A DNA stretch of 64,000 bases from Mesostigma viride (lineage: Eukaryota; Streptophyta; Mesostigmatophyceae; Mesostigmatales; Mesostigmataceae), in contig RPFO01000774.1 in NCBI GenBank assembly GCA_009746045.1, positions 682,157 through 746,156 on the forward strand, written 5' to 3'. Each line of letters begins with the position of its first letter. Position 1 is the stretch's first letter. A program made the translations under genes and the position numbers. The notes beneath the pieces were generated by a model. The model worked only from the letters and a program-made list of their open reading frames with translations. It was not told where the DNA came from and made no database searches. Positions 44,146-53,856 of this stretch are shown here, in pieces.

Positions 44146-44538
44146 AGTTAGTCTAAGTCTCCCGCCTGTAGCCTAAGTGGACACGTGCCAGCACCGCCGG
44201 CGCCCAATTGGGTACTGGGACGGTGCTGGACTAGAGCAGTTGTGGCATGGACACGTGGCTAGACTCAGTATGTGATGAGCCGGTATCTCAGTACCGGGAC
44301 TGTAGTTGTCATGTTAGGACTGACTAGATCAGGTTGTAACTGATAGGCTATAGTCCGTCCAGGATCAGTAATTAGTTAGGGTCAGCCGCACACAAAGTCT
44401 GGTCAGCCGCAAGTGACGGCTGACCAGCGGTATATGTGCCATTCTATCCTAATGCCAAGGTGTCTCGTCGTCTCCACACTGGCCATTTGGCATCGTTTGC
44501 GTGCACTGAGTTTCCCAAGCTCTCAGCCTGCACTAACT
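44146..44538 (+). repeat. 5' LTR of the Copia-like element (393 bp)
   Basis: Begins AGTTAGTCTAAG and ends GCACTAACT; the ends form the inverted repeat AGTTAGT/ACTAACT and not the usual TG...CA. It differs from the 3' LTR by several short indels. The sequence after it, TGCATTAAAAAGCACTCC, is where a primer-binding site would be; I could not match a tRNA. Confidence 0.9.
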
Positions 44539-44640
44539 TGCATTAAAAAGCACTCCGTGAGGTGTGCATTTTGACGACGAGCGTTCAAGCGTTCATTTCG
44601 CGAAAACCCATTTCTTTTTCTACCCACATTTTTGGAACAA

Positions 44641-46858
44641 TGGCTCCCAAGGCTCCGAACAACAAGGGCAAGGCCCTGATGGGCGCGACCTCCTCAGACG
44701 AGGAGGTGCCATCAGTCACGCCGTATCAGTCGTCCTCCTCCCCGATGTCTGACGACTCGGGGACATCAGACTCGGATTTGGCGAGTTTGCGCCAGGAAAT
44801 TTTGGACCGGAACACCCGGGATGAGACGCACCCCGATGACGTTGAGGAGGATGACCCGTCGTATCGGGACGTTGTGCAGGAAGTGGTGCGCATCCCTCTC
44901 ATCATGCGTCGGGTGAGGGGTTCGACGCCGGTGGTGGCACGTGCTCCGCGGGGTCCGCCATATGCACCATGTGGTGCGGGGCCGGGCGTCACCTCGTCGG
45001 GTGAGAAGACTGGCGCGGGGAGTCGGGCGAGGAGTCCGAGTCCAGCTCTCTCGGCTTGTTTGGCATGCAGCCCTCATCGGCAGATGAGGCACGCTCGGCG
45101 CAGGTGGAAGCCGACGCTGTTCTGGCACGTCGCCTTGCTGAGCAGGAGTCCGCGGAGGAGAGGCGGCAGGATCTGCGGTCACGTGAGAGGGCAATGTAGA
45201 TGGAGGATGCTGCACGGGTCCGCGCGGCCCTGAGGAGGCCGGCCTCGCCGACCTACGAGGTGGTCAGGCGGGGCGACCTGGCGTGTTTTCAACGTCTTCG
45301 CAGGTCTGAGACGATCCCGCGGGAGATCGACGGGGTTCTCCAAGAGTCCGAGTTTTCCCTGACGGGACCGTCGGCGTCGGACGCGGAAGACCTGGTGGAG
45401 ATGACACCAGCCATGCAGGAGCGCGAGAAGGAGGCGAAGCGGAGGATGGAGGTCTTCAAGGCGGAGAGGGCGAAGAAGCAGCGCAGGCGCGAGGCGATTG
45501 AGCAGAGGAAGCTGCGCGAGCAGCAAGAGCGCGACAGGGCGGAGGCGCTCGCGGCGAGGATTAGGGTGAAGATGTCTCACACCAAGGTGCGGTGTGAGCG
45601 TCTGACCCGCGACATGAAGTCCTGGAAATACAGGAAGGTCGCCGAGCTGGCACCACTGCAGGGGCCGGCTCGTAGGGAAGCCGAGGAGCGCTACCGCCGG
45701 AAGCTGGCCAATGATCTGGGAGGCGAGCGTCGGCAGGCTGGAGCGGCGTATGCTCAAGCAGCGACGCCGTATGTCCAAGAACATCAAGAAGGCTGCTGTG
45801 AGGGGATGCATGGGGGAGGCGGTAAGAGCTGAGTTTAGGCGGATGAGCGGATTTCCACCGAGCAGTTGTACCATTTTCTGTCGCAGCCCACGCACACCAT
45901 CTCTAACAGAGATGGCACAGCGGCACGAACCAGGGTGACGCACCGGGGCGAACCCGGTCCAGCGACATTGTCGCACCGGGAGGACATCCGGAGGCAACTC
46001 CAGCTGGCCCAGCAGATGCTGGACGAGGGGAGGGAGCTCACCCCGGCGGAGCATGGCAGGCTAGCCGACACGGTGGCGAGGCTGGTGGCCTCGCTGAAGC
46101 CAGCAAAGCGAAGGGCACCGGAGGAGGCATGCACGCCACAGCCAAAACGCAAGAGGGACGAGGGGGAGGATGACGGAGAGAGGGGGGGCAACCAGGGCGG
46201 GGGAGGACACGGCACCCAAGAGTCTGCACCAACACGTCACGAGGGCGGGGAGCGGCAGCAGCAGCAGCAGCAACAGCAACAGCAGCAGCAGCAGCAGCAG
46301 CCACCTGCAGGAACGACCACAACCTCCAACATGGCCTTGTGTAGGCCCAGGTTTGATCCAAAAAAGAAAGAGGATAAGCTAGTGTTCCCGGGTTTGCCAG
46401 AGGGCCATACCCAGGATGAAGCTAGGGAGTGGTTGTTTAAGTTGTCACATGTGTATGCTCAAGTGATAATGTGCGTGATTGGTTTGCATCCCTGCGTGCA
46501 TCCACACCCATCCATCAATCTGCCAAGCCTATCCAGCAGTTGGTGTACACAATTGTACCAAAAGCGTGCCAGCAGCGGGGTAGATGTGGCAGAAAATGTG
46601 TTGTGGGCGCAGTTCATGGTAGACCTTAGGGCACTCGTCACCACGGGGGAGCACTTAGAAGTACTTAAGGGCTTCCAGTGGATAGAGGCGTATAAGGTCA
46701 ACAAGCGTGACTATGTGAGTGACAACAAAAAGTATGTCATGTACATAGAGGGGGATGAGGAGCTTAAGAAGCTCAACGCCAAGTACCTAGTACACCTATA
46801 TGGCTACAAAAGGCAGAACTGGACCCTACCACCCTGTCAGTCATACTGGCAGGTCTGA
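44641..46858 (+). pseudogene. gag region, broken in several places
   Basis: ATG at 44641 (MAPKAPNNKGKALMG), an acidic Ser-rich start, then frame changes near 45000, a TAG at about 45197, and another change between 45790 and 45840. A long Arg/Glu-rich helical segment (KRRMEVFKAERAKKQRRREA, about 45430-45510) is followed after 45866 by RQLQLAQQMLDEGREL, a poly-Gln run (CAG/CAA, 46256-46302) and a Copia-gag-like part beginning KLVFPGLPEGHTQDEAREWL. The frame ends at 46858 just before the ILAGLKDKWE-type segment, so a further shift lies there. Confidence 0.7.
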
Positions 46859-46865
46859 AGGATAA

Positions 46866-47276
46866 GTGGGAGGACTTCAGGAAGGCAATGGCTTATGTGC
46901 AGCAATGCCTAGAGCCATTTGCTGCTGCAGCCAAGGATGTAAAGGTGAAGCAGGTATAAAGGGGGAGGAAGCCTCAGGTACGGGGCTCTCCAAAAAGCAG
47001 ATGCAGTCGCTGGTGGCCCAGGTAAAGGCGGTAATGGGGGGGGATAAAAACAAAAACAACAAAAGTGGGGGAGGTGGAAACAAGGGGGGGGGGAAGAATA
47101 ATAACAACAAAAACAGAAAACAAAGTGGGGGAGCTAGCAAGCCAGGGGGTGCTAAGCCAGCAGGGGGGGACAAGAGGTTGCCTCATGACCCCACCAAACA
47201 TTGCACTAGGTGCATTTGTAAGGGGCACCTAAAAGATGATTGCTGGAAGGGCAAACCCGACAGTCTATGGTTCTGA
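46866..47276 (+). CDS. gag nucleocapsid part with CCHC zinc knuckle
   Basis: Asn/Lys/Gly-rich basic stretch (47040-47160) followed by one zinc knuckle, CTRCICKGHLKDDC (C-x2-C-x4-H-x4-C, about 47201-47242), the usual RNA-packaging motif of retroelement nucleocapsids. The frame ends at 47276; the next domain is in the overlapping frame starting at 47236. Confidence 0.8.
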   Translation: MGGLQEGNGLCAAMPRAICCCSQGCKGEAGIKGEEASGTGLSKKQMQSLVAQVKAVMGGDKNKNNKSGGGGNKGGGKNNNNKNRKQSGGASKPGGAKPAGGDKRLPHDPTKHCTRCICKGHLKDDCWKGKPDSLWF

Positions 47277-47835
47277 CGTGGATGTTTGTCCTGGATGTTG
47301 GAAAACACGTCACCCCATTGCAGCAGGAGCGCGCTGCACGGCTCCCAGGCACAACAAGAACACGCCAGGGCGCTACAACCGCGCGGGGGCGGCAGACCAG
47401 GGAGACTCCTGTAAGCTACCCTCACCATTTTTCACAAATGGTTTCCTGTTACCTTCTGTCTGCCAAGTGTTGCCTGAGTGTGAGGATGTGGATTGGGATG
47501 TGGCATATGATATGACCCTGTCACACATGATGCGTGACCCCACCATAGCTTCCCTTAGTGCAGCAGCAGAAAAGGTAGTCACGTATGGTGCTCTAGCAGA
47601 GCAACTGCACAAGGTTATGGGCCATGAGGCTGTGGCTGAAAGGCTAGCCAATAAAATACAAGGCCATGATCTGGAACAGATGTGCAGGCACGTACGTAAG
47701 CACTGTGAGCAATGTCAGCTATATGCTCCTAAGCCCAGAAAATGGCATGTGGCCACACCACCACTGGCTAGAGGCAAACTGGTTGGGGATGTTATACACG
47801 TGGTGAAGGACACGGTATACTACCTAGTTGAATAA
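47236..47835 (+). CDS. Integrase N-terminal part
   Basis: After ~110 residues with no recognisable domain (no protease motif) comes the integrase zinc-binding region LHKVMGHEAVAERL ... KHCEQCQLYAPK (H-x4-H, then C-x2-C, about 47605-47730). It is followed by GDVIHVVKDTVYYLV with the first catalytic Asp. The frame stops at 47835; one base later the other frame continues IKDAWSRFVVVEPL up to the interruption at 47903. Integrase inserts the cDNA into the genome. Confidence 0.75.
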   Translation: MIAGRANPTVYGSDVDVCPGCWKTRHPIAAGARCTAPRHNKNTPGRYNRAGAADQGDSCKLPSPFFTNGFLLPSVCQVLPECEDVDWDVAYDMTLSHMMRDPTIASLSAAAEKVVTYGALAEQLHKVMGHEAVAERLANKIQGHDLEQMCRHVRKHCEQCQLYAPKPRKWHVATPPLARGKLVGDVIHVVKDTVYYLVE

Positions 47836-47902
47836 AGGATGCCTGGTCAAGGTTTGTGGTAGTGGAGCCCCTGCCTGGGATGGATAATGTGAATCATCCC
47901 AC

Positions 47903-48837
47903 GGTCCTAAATTTAGGACTTTGTCCTAAATCGTCCTAGTGGTCACTATAACCGAGGTACCGGGGGGGAGGGGTCACTATATGGACCGTACCCCATGTGG
48001 ACCGTACCCGGCATGATGTACCCGACCCGTGGTACCGGCACATGGTACCCGGATTCCGTACCCGGGTACCGGGTATAATGGCGGGAAAGTAGGTACCTCG
48101 ACCAAAAATATAACCGATTTTGGAGCGAAAAAGTGGGTGCGGGAATGAAGTGAGGTGGATATGGCGACCTGACAATCGTGGCCGGCGTTTTCACGTGCGT
48201 TTATCATTTCGGGCGCCCAGTAGCAAAAACGAAAGGTTGTTAGTTATGCTTAAAGGCTGTGAATATTCTCTGCGCAAGTTTTTATGTGTAGCGCTGTATC
48301 ACAGCGGCACAACACAAATGGGTCGCAGATCGCCTGCTCGCGGAGGGTCGATTTTGGCACAAACATGTTAGTGTATTAGCAATGGTGGTGCGAATCAAGC
48401 CAGGAAATTTTTGTGGACGATTTTTATTATAGTATGGAGTTTAGAAACGGAGTATTTGACATGGGAGCGCCTGGGCCGTGATATTCTTGCCCGATTTCCA
48501 TTGTCGACCATGTTTTAGGGACGTTCAGGCTGGGCAGCGAGCGCACCTTATAGGTCTTCACTTTCGGTATTTCTTGGACCTAGAACGCAGCACAAGCGTG
48601 GTTTATATCATTGTCGAACCGGTTGGCCAGCTTTGGTGCGCTCAGCTCTCGGAAAGCTGACCTCGCTGCGGATTTCAGCGACTTTTTTGCAACCATCTGG
48701 AATGAGGCGACGTAAGTAGCAGGTAAGTGCCGGGTTGTCCTAGATCATGAGTGTAACTGGCAACGCTGTCGTGGTGTTTTGACTCAGCCAGCTATGCCTA
48801 AAAAGAGGGGACGCTCTCTGTGCACATAACTGTCACA

Positions 48838-48873
<36 letters not shown>

Positions 48874-49667
48874 GTCATACAATTTTTTACGTCTCTATCT
48901 TCGTCGTCCGCTGCAGCTAAAACACACATGCGTAAGAGCAGTTTTACTCATGTGTTAGTTATAAACCATGGTCCTATGGCCTGCAGTCGTTCAGGGTGTT
49001 CTCAGACAGTATATACAGTATGGTTTACGTGTTACATGCACCCTGAATTCGCTCACAAAGCGTTGCATGTTAGCACAACGTTGTTTTGTAACTTGATTTG
49101 GCTGCATTCATGTGTTAGTTGCAATGCAAATGCAATGTTTTTTCATCGCTGGGTGGTGGCCAGCATGTCCGTGATGTCAAAGAAGGTTTGGCATATGCTT
49201 AGAGAAAGTTTACCGCAAGGGGTGGGCCATGTTCAAGCCGGGCAACCTCAGCAACCATGCAACCCTATATTGCATTACCTGCACCATCTGTGACACCGTT
49301 AATCACGCGTATATATAGAGGCAGCCACAGCAGGGTATGGCCTTGTTATACGCTGCCCCGCCATCCCAAGGCCTCGTAGGGTCCCCTAGCGCTTGTAAGA
49401 TGCTCAAGGGACCGTGTGGATAGCATGGTCATGCGTTGACAATAATTGGTCCTAATGGTCCTAAAACCCACATTTTGGCCAAATTCGCGCTTTGAGGTCT
49501 GGCAGGTGGCAGGGCCCATTCATGCACTAAATGTAATTATTTGACCCCAGGTTTTTGATAGAAACTAGAAAAGTGTGTTATCTGTCATGGGCACGAATGC
49601 CAGGGTCAAATTTTAATGTTTGCATATATATTTTTTAATTCCACTTGGTCCTAAATTTAGGACTTTT
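47903..49667. mobile_element. 1.75-kb interruption of the integrase, class unknown
   Basis: Integrase coding stops at about 47902 and resumes at about 49668. Both ends carry the perfect 16-bp palindrome GTCCTAAATTTAGGAC (47904-47919, 49648-49663), and further GTCCTAA copies lie just inside (47923, 49450). Inside are a cluster of GGTACC/GTACCCG motifs (47955-48075), a 31-base T run (48840-48870) and no recognisable gene. It is probably a non-autonomous DNA transposon; a TSD is not obvious. Confidence 0.6.
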
Positions 49668-50657
49668 ACTGGGAAGATGGACAATAAAGAGCAGCTGCAC
49701 AGAGCTTTACAGATAGCCTTGGCACGTTTTCACCCCATTGAAAAAGTAATGCTGGATCAGCAGTTTCTCTGCATCCAGGACAGGAATGACCTGCCCAAGA
49801 TAGAAGTGTCTGGGGCTCAAGATATGCATGAACGTCAGGGGTTGGTAGAACGTACCATGAGAGCCATCAGGGATGTGATAAGAAAAATGCCATCCAGGTT
49901 GGCTGACTCTGGTAGCTATGCTGACAGGGCATCTTGGGCAGCAGGGGTGACTACCCAGCTAAACGCCAAACCAATAATGTCCTCACCTTTTGGGGAAATC
50001 ACCCCAACTGGCCTTCAGTCAGGCAGCTATGCTTCAGAGGTACACACTCACTACAACACACAAAGGCAGCACTTAGCCAAGTTGTTGGCAAAGAAAGACA
50101 AAAATAATGCCAGGCCTGTGTTTGAAGTGGGGGACCATGTGTTGTTTTTCAGAGAGGGTGACAGAGGAAGAGCACACTCTGCCAGATGGCACGGTCCAGC
50201 TGTAGTCACAAAAATTCATGAAGAAGGGACTGCAGTCACTATACAACATGACAGAGAGCGTGTGGTCAGCAAGCATAGACTCAAGCTTTATTACCCACCA
50301 CTGGCAGACGTGTCAGGGGTAGAATTCTTGGACATGGATTCAGAGCAGGAGTCTGGTGGATTGATCTCACCCAATGAATTGGCTAAGGACGTCATTGATG
50401 CAAGCACTAGTACCACAGTAGAAGCTCCTGTGTTCCTCAGTAGTGCAGCCCCACTACAACCCAATAGTCCACCTGGGCAGGAGGACGGTGCACAGGGTGA
50501 GCAGCAGGTAGCACCTCCCTCACACCTGGAGGAGTCACAAATAGAGCAGATCCTGTCGTTCCCAGGAAGTCATTTGCTGAGATTCTTAAGGCCTTGCACA
50601 AGGCACACAACACTAAAGCAGTTGTGGCAACAGGTACAGCACAAGTCAATGCTGTAG
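49668..50657 (+). CDS. Integrase catalytic end and C-terminal domain
   Basis: Contains IEKVMLDQQFLCIQ (probable second catalytic Asp), RQGLVERTMRAIRDVIRK (catalytic Glu) and then EVGDHVLFFREGDRGRAHSA with RWHGPAVVTKI and VVSKHRLKLYYPP, an SH3-like integrase C-terminal barrel, followed by an acidic, Ser/Pro-rich linker. It stops at 50657; the protease-RT part overlaps in another frame (open from 50501). Confidence 0.8.
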   Translation, partial: TGKMDNKEQLHRALQIALARFHPIEKVMLDQQFLCIQDRNDLPKIEVSGAQDMHERQGLVERTMRAIRDVIRKMPSRLADSGSYADRASWAAGVTTQLNAKPIMSSPFGEITPTGLQSGSYASEVHTHYNTQRQHLAKLLAKKDKNNARPVFEVGDHVLFFREGDRGRAHSARWHGPAVVTKIHEEGTAVTIQHDRERVVSKHRLKLYYPPLADVSGVEFLDMDSEQESGGLISPNELAKDVIDASTSTTVEAPVFLSSAAPLQPNSPPGQEDGAQGEQQVAPPSHLEESQIEQILSFPGSHLLRFLRPCTRHTTLKQLWQQVQHKSML

Positions 50658-52720
50658 GGGATGCAGGTCAAGATCCTAGTATTTTGGCTGTAGACACCCA
50701 AGCACAGGTGAGTATCATCAGTGCAGCAGCTGTATCTGGTCTGAAAATGAAGGCCTCACCATGGGCTAGAGTGTCAGATTTTTCAGGCAAAACCAAAATG
50801 CAGGTCAAAGGTCAGGTGAGCATTCAAATCTTGGGTATGCCCACTCCATTTCAGGTGGTTGAGGGTTACTCAGGGAATGCCCTGTTAGGGGAACCTTTTG
50901 TATCTTACCCTGGTGTTGTCATCTCAGCTGGGAGGTTGAGTGTGGCAGGGGTAGGACAGGTGCCTCTAGATCATTTTAAAATCCCTTTGAGCCAGATTAG
51001 CACTGGGTTGGATGCTGCCATCAATGCAGTTAAGCCCAAGTACCTCCCAGGTCAGGAACCGTGTGTGGAGGACCTCATACACTCTCAAAAGCTACACCCT
51101 TCAGCGTTTGGGCTTGGTAGATGGGATGTTGCATCCATGTCTCCCCTGTCCTATGATGATATTGTACGGGACTGCCAGACGCAGATTGGGTTTCTTAAGT
51201 GGCTGGAGGCTTTTACCAAAGCCAGGGAGGAGTGGGTTGTTCCAGATGCACGTAGTCCCACACACACACCACCTGTGACTCCTCTTGATGCTATGCCAGC
51301 TGGAGCCAAGAAGCTAAGGTTAAAGTTTGTGTGCAAGCATAAACCTCAGGCTGATGGGGGACCACCCATTTTCCATGCTAGGCCATGTGTCACTGAGTTC
51401 AGGGGCTCTACAGAGCTGACAGAGGCTGAGCTTTATACTCCTGGTATTCAGCAAACGTCTCTCAAGGTGTTGCTTTCCTTGTTTTTGCATCAGCTTAATA
51501 CAGGGAAGGATTATGTGTGTAAAGCCACAGATATCAAAAGAGCCTTTCTAAAGGGGGACCCTGCCATAGCACAGCAGGTCTGGAGAGGTCAGGTATACGT
51601 GGTGAATACTCCTAAGGTGTGGCACAGGGATATTGTTCAACCCTTGTTGAGGCCAAACCTGGGGGTTGAAGGGTTGCAGTCAGCTCCAAAAATTTTTAGG
51701 CTGTCTGCACAGGAGGTATTCATGAAGCTAGGGGCCACCTATGATGACATTGACCCTTGCTTGTTTGTCATCCCACACCCTGATGGAATGATGATGTTTG
51801 TCTGGCATGGGGATGATCAGTTAATCTCAGGTCCTAGAGCTGCAGTGGATGCTTTCATAGCTCAGGTGTCTGCCAGTTTTGAGATTGGCAAGCAGCTAGA
51901 GCTGGGCAAGGAGCCAGTCAAGTTCTGTGGCATGATGCTTGAGTTGCTGCAGCAGCAGGGCAGCTGGGTTTGTTCCATGCAGGCCTCTGCTGAATACATT
52001 AAGTCTTGTCTGGATGTCCTGCCTGTTCACATCACCCCTGACATGTGCCCTACCATTAGAGGCAAGCTTGGTTGGCTATGTGCTACATGTGCACCCCACC
52101 TGGCTTTTGTGAGCAGGGTAGATGATGAGGTACTACAGGAGGTAGGAGCACGGGCAATCAAGCAGTTGTTGCATGATGGTCCACCTTTGATGCTTCACTC
52201 ACTGGACCTGTTTACTCCCATTCACATCACGTGCATGATGGATAGTTCAATGGAGTCCAGGGTAGTTACCAAGGTTCAAGCCAGAGAGGCTGGATTGTTT
52301 TTCCTGCATAACCAAGGTGGGAAGAAGTCACTAGTCTCCTGGTTCAGTAGATTGCACAAGAGGAAAGCTGTGAGTAGCAATGTAGCTGAATGCAGGGCTG
52401 TGGTATCTTCTGTCTTGCATGCAAGGTATCTCAATCACTTGCTGGTCTGGCTTCAACACCAGGCTGGTAGCTCTGCAGGAGTGAAAGCACATTTGCTGAC
52501 TGACTCTCAATCTATCATCTCTTTCCTTGCCAATCCTTTGGCTGTACACTCGGACCTGGATTGGATTGTGCTAAAACAGGAATGCAAGTACCTGGAGTCT
52601 AAAGCCCACGTCAGGGACAAAGACAATGCTGCAGATGCACTGACCAAGGTGCCACAAGCAGCAGGACCACAATACCAGGTCTTGTATGGGTTGATGAACC
52701 CTGGTTACAGTCTGAAGTGA
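50501..52720 (+). CDS. Protease-like domain, reverse transcriptase, RNase H
   Basis: Open from 50501 (no ATG needed in a polyprotein) to TGA at 52718-52720. Order: a retropepsin-like domain with AVDTQAQVSIIS (about 50688-50725; DTQ where D-T/S-G is usual) and NALLGEPFV (about 50877); Copia RT with motif A ATDIKRAFLKGD (51523-51558) and motif C WHGDDQLISG (about 51802), in place of the common YVDD; RNase H with MMDSS, SSNVAECRAVVSS, LTDSQS (D-E-D) and ending NAADALTKV. The protease lies after the integrase, unlike the standard Copia order gag-PR-IN-RT-RH. Confidence 0.85.
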   Translation, partial: AAGSTSLTPGGVTNRADPVVPRKSFAEILKALHKAHNTKAVVATGTAQVNAVGDAGQDPSILAVDTQAQVSIISAAAVSGLKMKASPWARVSDFSGKTKMQVKGQVSIQILGMPTPFQVVEGYSGNALLGEPFVSYPGVVISAGRLSVAGVGQVPLDHFKIPLSQISTGLDAAINAVKPKYLPGQEPCVEDLIHSQKLHPSAFGLGRWDVASMSPLSYDDIVRDCQTQIGFLKWLEAFTKAREEWVVPDARSPTHTPPVTPLDAMPAGAKKLRLKFVCKHKPQADGGPPIFHARPCVTEFRGSTELTEAELYTPGIQQTSLKVLLSLFLHQLNTGKDYVCKATDIKRAFLKGDPAIAQQVWRGQVYVVNTPKVWHRDIVQPLLRPNLGVEGLQSAPKIFRLSAQEVFMKLGATYDDIDPCLFVIPHPDGMMMFVWHGDDQLISGPRAAVDAFIAQVSASFEIGKQLELGKEPVKFCGMMLELLQQQGSWVCSMQASAEYIKSCLDVLPVHITPDMCPTIRGKLGWLCATCAPHLAFVSRVDDEVLQEVGARAIKQLLHDGPPLMLHSLDLFTPIHITCMMDSSMESRVVTKVQAREAGLFFLHNQGGKKSLVSWFSRLHKRKAVSSNVAECRAVVSSVLHARYLNHLLVWLQHQAGSSAGVKAHLLTDSQSIISFLANPLAVHSDLDWIVLKQECKYLESKAHVRDKDNAADALTKVPQAAGPQYQVLYGLMNPGYSLK

Positions 52721-53108
52721 CTGGCACGTTGTACATGTTAGCCCATGACCCCCTGCCTAATACTGCAGCTGAAAGGCTGCAGTGGCAGCTGGGTAGTTTT
52801 CTGACAGTGAGAAGCACTGGTCTAGAAAGTTGGGACATGATGAATGTGTTATTTATTGAATAAAATTTTGTGAGACACTGTTTGGATGACCATGACATGC
52901 TGGGGCCTGAGCACCCATCTCACTCAGTTAAGAAACCATGCTTGAGACATGGGGCCTTTTTAATGCATCTCTTGTACATGTGTGAGGTGACCTTTGGGTC
53001 CTAGTAGGTTATCTGACATTTTTTTTTTCTAAGGCATTGGGAATGGCTGCGTCCATTTGATGGCTATGTGTGTTTAGATGTTGAAACCCAAAGAAAACTT
53101 GAAGTGGG
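52721..53108. other. 3' non-coding part of the Copia-like element
   Basis: No frame. The last bases before the LTR, AAAGAAAACTTGAAGTGGG, are purine-rich and would serve as the polypurine tract for plus-strand priming. Confidence 0.6.
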
Positions 53109-53509
53109 AGTTAGTCTAAGTCTCCCGCCTGTAGCCTAAGTGGACACGTGCCAGCACCGCCGGCGCCCAATTGGGTACTGGGACGGTGCTGGACTAGAGC
53201 AGTTGTGGCATGGACACGTGGCTAGACTCAGTATGTGATGAGCCGGTACAGGTCTCAGTACCGGGACTGTAGTTGTCATGTTAGGACTGACTAGATCAGG
53301 TTGTAGTAACTGATAGGCTAGTCCGTCCAGGATCAGTAAGTTAGGCTTAACTTACGCAAAGTCTGGTCATGCAGCCGCAAGTGACGGCTGACCAGCGGTA
53401 TATGTGCCATTCTATCCTAATGCCAAGCTGGTGTCTCGTCGTCTCCACACTGGCCATTTGGCATCGTTTGCGTTCACTGAGTTTCCCAAGCTCTCAGCCT
53501 GCACTAACT
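53109..53509 (+). repeat. 3' LTR of the Copia-like element (401 bp)
   Basis: Same ends as the 5' LTR. Differences are mainly short insertions here, for example 4 bp after GGTCA (GGTCATGCAGCC versus GGTCAGCC) and 4 bp in GGTACAGGTCTCAG, plus a diverged block at 53338-53358. Confidence 0.9.
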
Positions 53510-53745
53510 AAGGGGCATATCGGGCCTATCATACATTCTAAGCTACTTCCTGCAAGGGTGGGAATGTAAACAACACTTGCTCTAGGTGCACTAGGGCACC
53601 TGCACCACCCAGAGTTTCAGGCAACACCCAGCGAAGGGGAGCCTGTCATAGGTGGGGCCAGATCAGCACAGCTATACAAAAGCTAGGGCATGGCTTCTCA
53701 GCAGGGAGTGACCCCCTGCATGGGCACGGCATAATTAAATAAAGC
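53510..53745 (-). mobile_element. Family C 3' element, right part
   Basis: Continues the element broken at 44145: AAGGGGCATAT, then the family-C body (CTTCCTGCAAGGGTGGGAAT, TCTAGGTGCACTAGGGCACC) to the GGCATGGCTTCTC end. Confidence 0.8.
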
Positions 53746-53856
53746 TAGGTATCATCTGGAGGGTGGCTCATCATAGGCACACATGTACATGACTAAAAAG
53801 GCTAGGCTCGGGTATAGTGCCTGTAGTAGGCGGGCATGTACAAGGCCACTGTCTAT

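Larger units (their letters stand above)
44146..53509 (+). mobile_element. Copia-like LTR retrotransposon, 9.36 kb
   Basis: Two LTRs, gag, integrase, a protease-like domain, RT and RNase H in one orientation, flanked by the 5-bp TSD AAGGG (44141-44145 and 53510-53514). The insertion splits a family-C element; the undisturbed sequence GAGAAGGGGCATATGG at 35271 shows the empty site. Frameshifts, a nonsense codon and a 1.75-kb interruption of integrase mean this copy cannot work by itself. The RT motifs and the RT-RNase H order at the 3' end place it with Copia rather than Gypsy. Confidence 0.92.

Noticed and set aside
45179-46054. 291-codon minus-strand frame over gag
   Set aside because: Leu/Arg/Pro-rich shadow of a GC-rich coding region; the plus strand carries the gag-like helix and continues into the zinc knuckle.
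48840-48870. Run of 31 T as a possible retroposon tail
   Set aside because: No TSD or retroposed body could be identified beside it.
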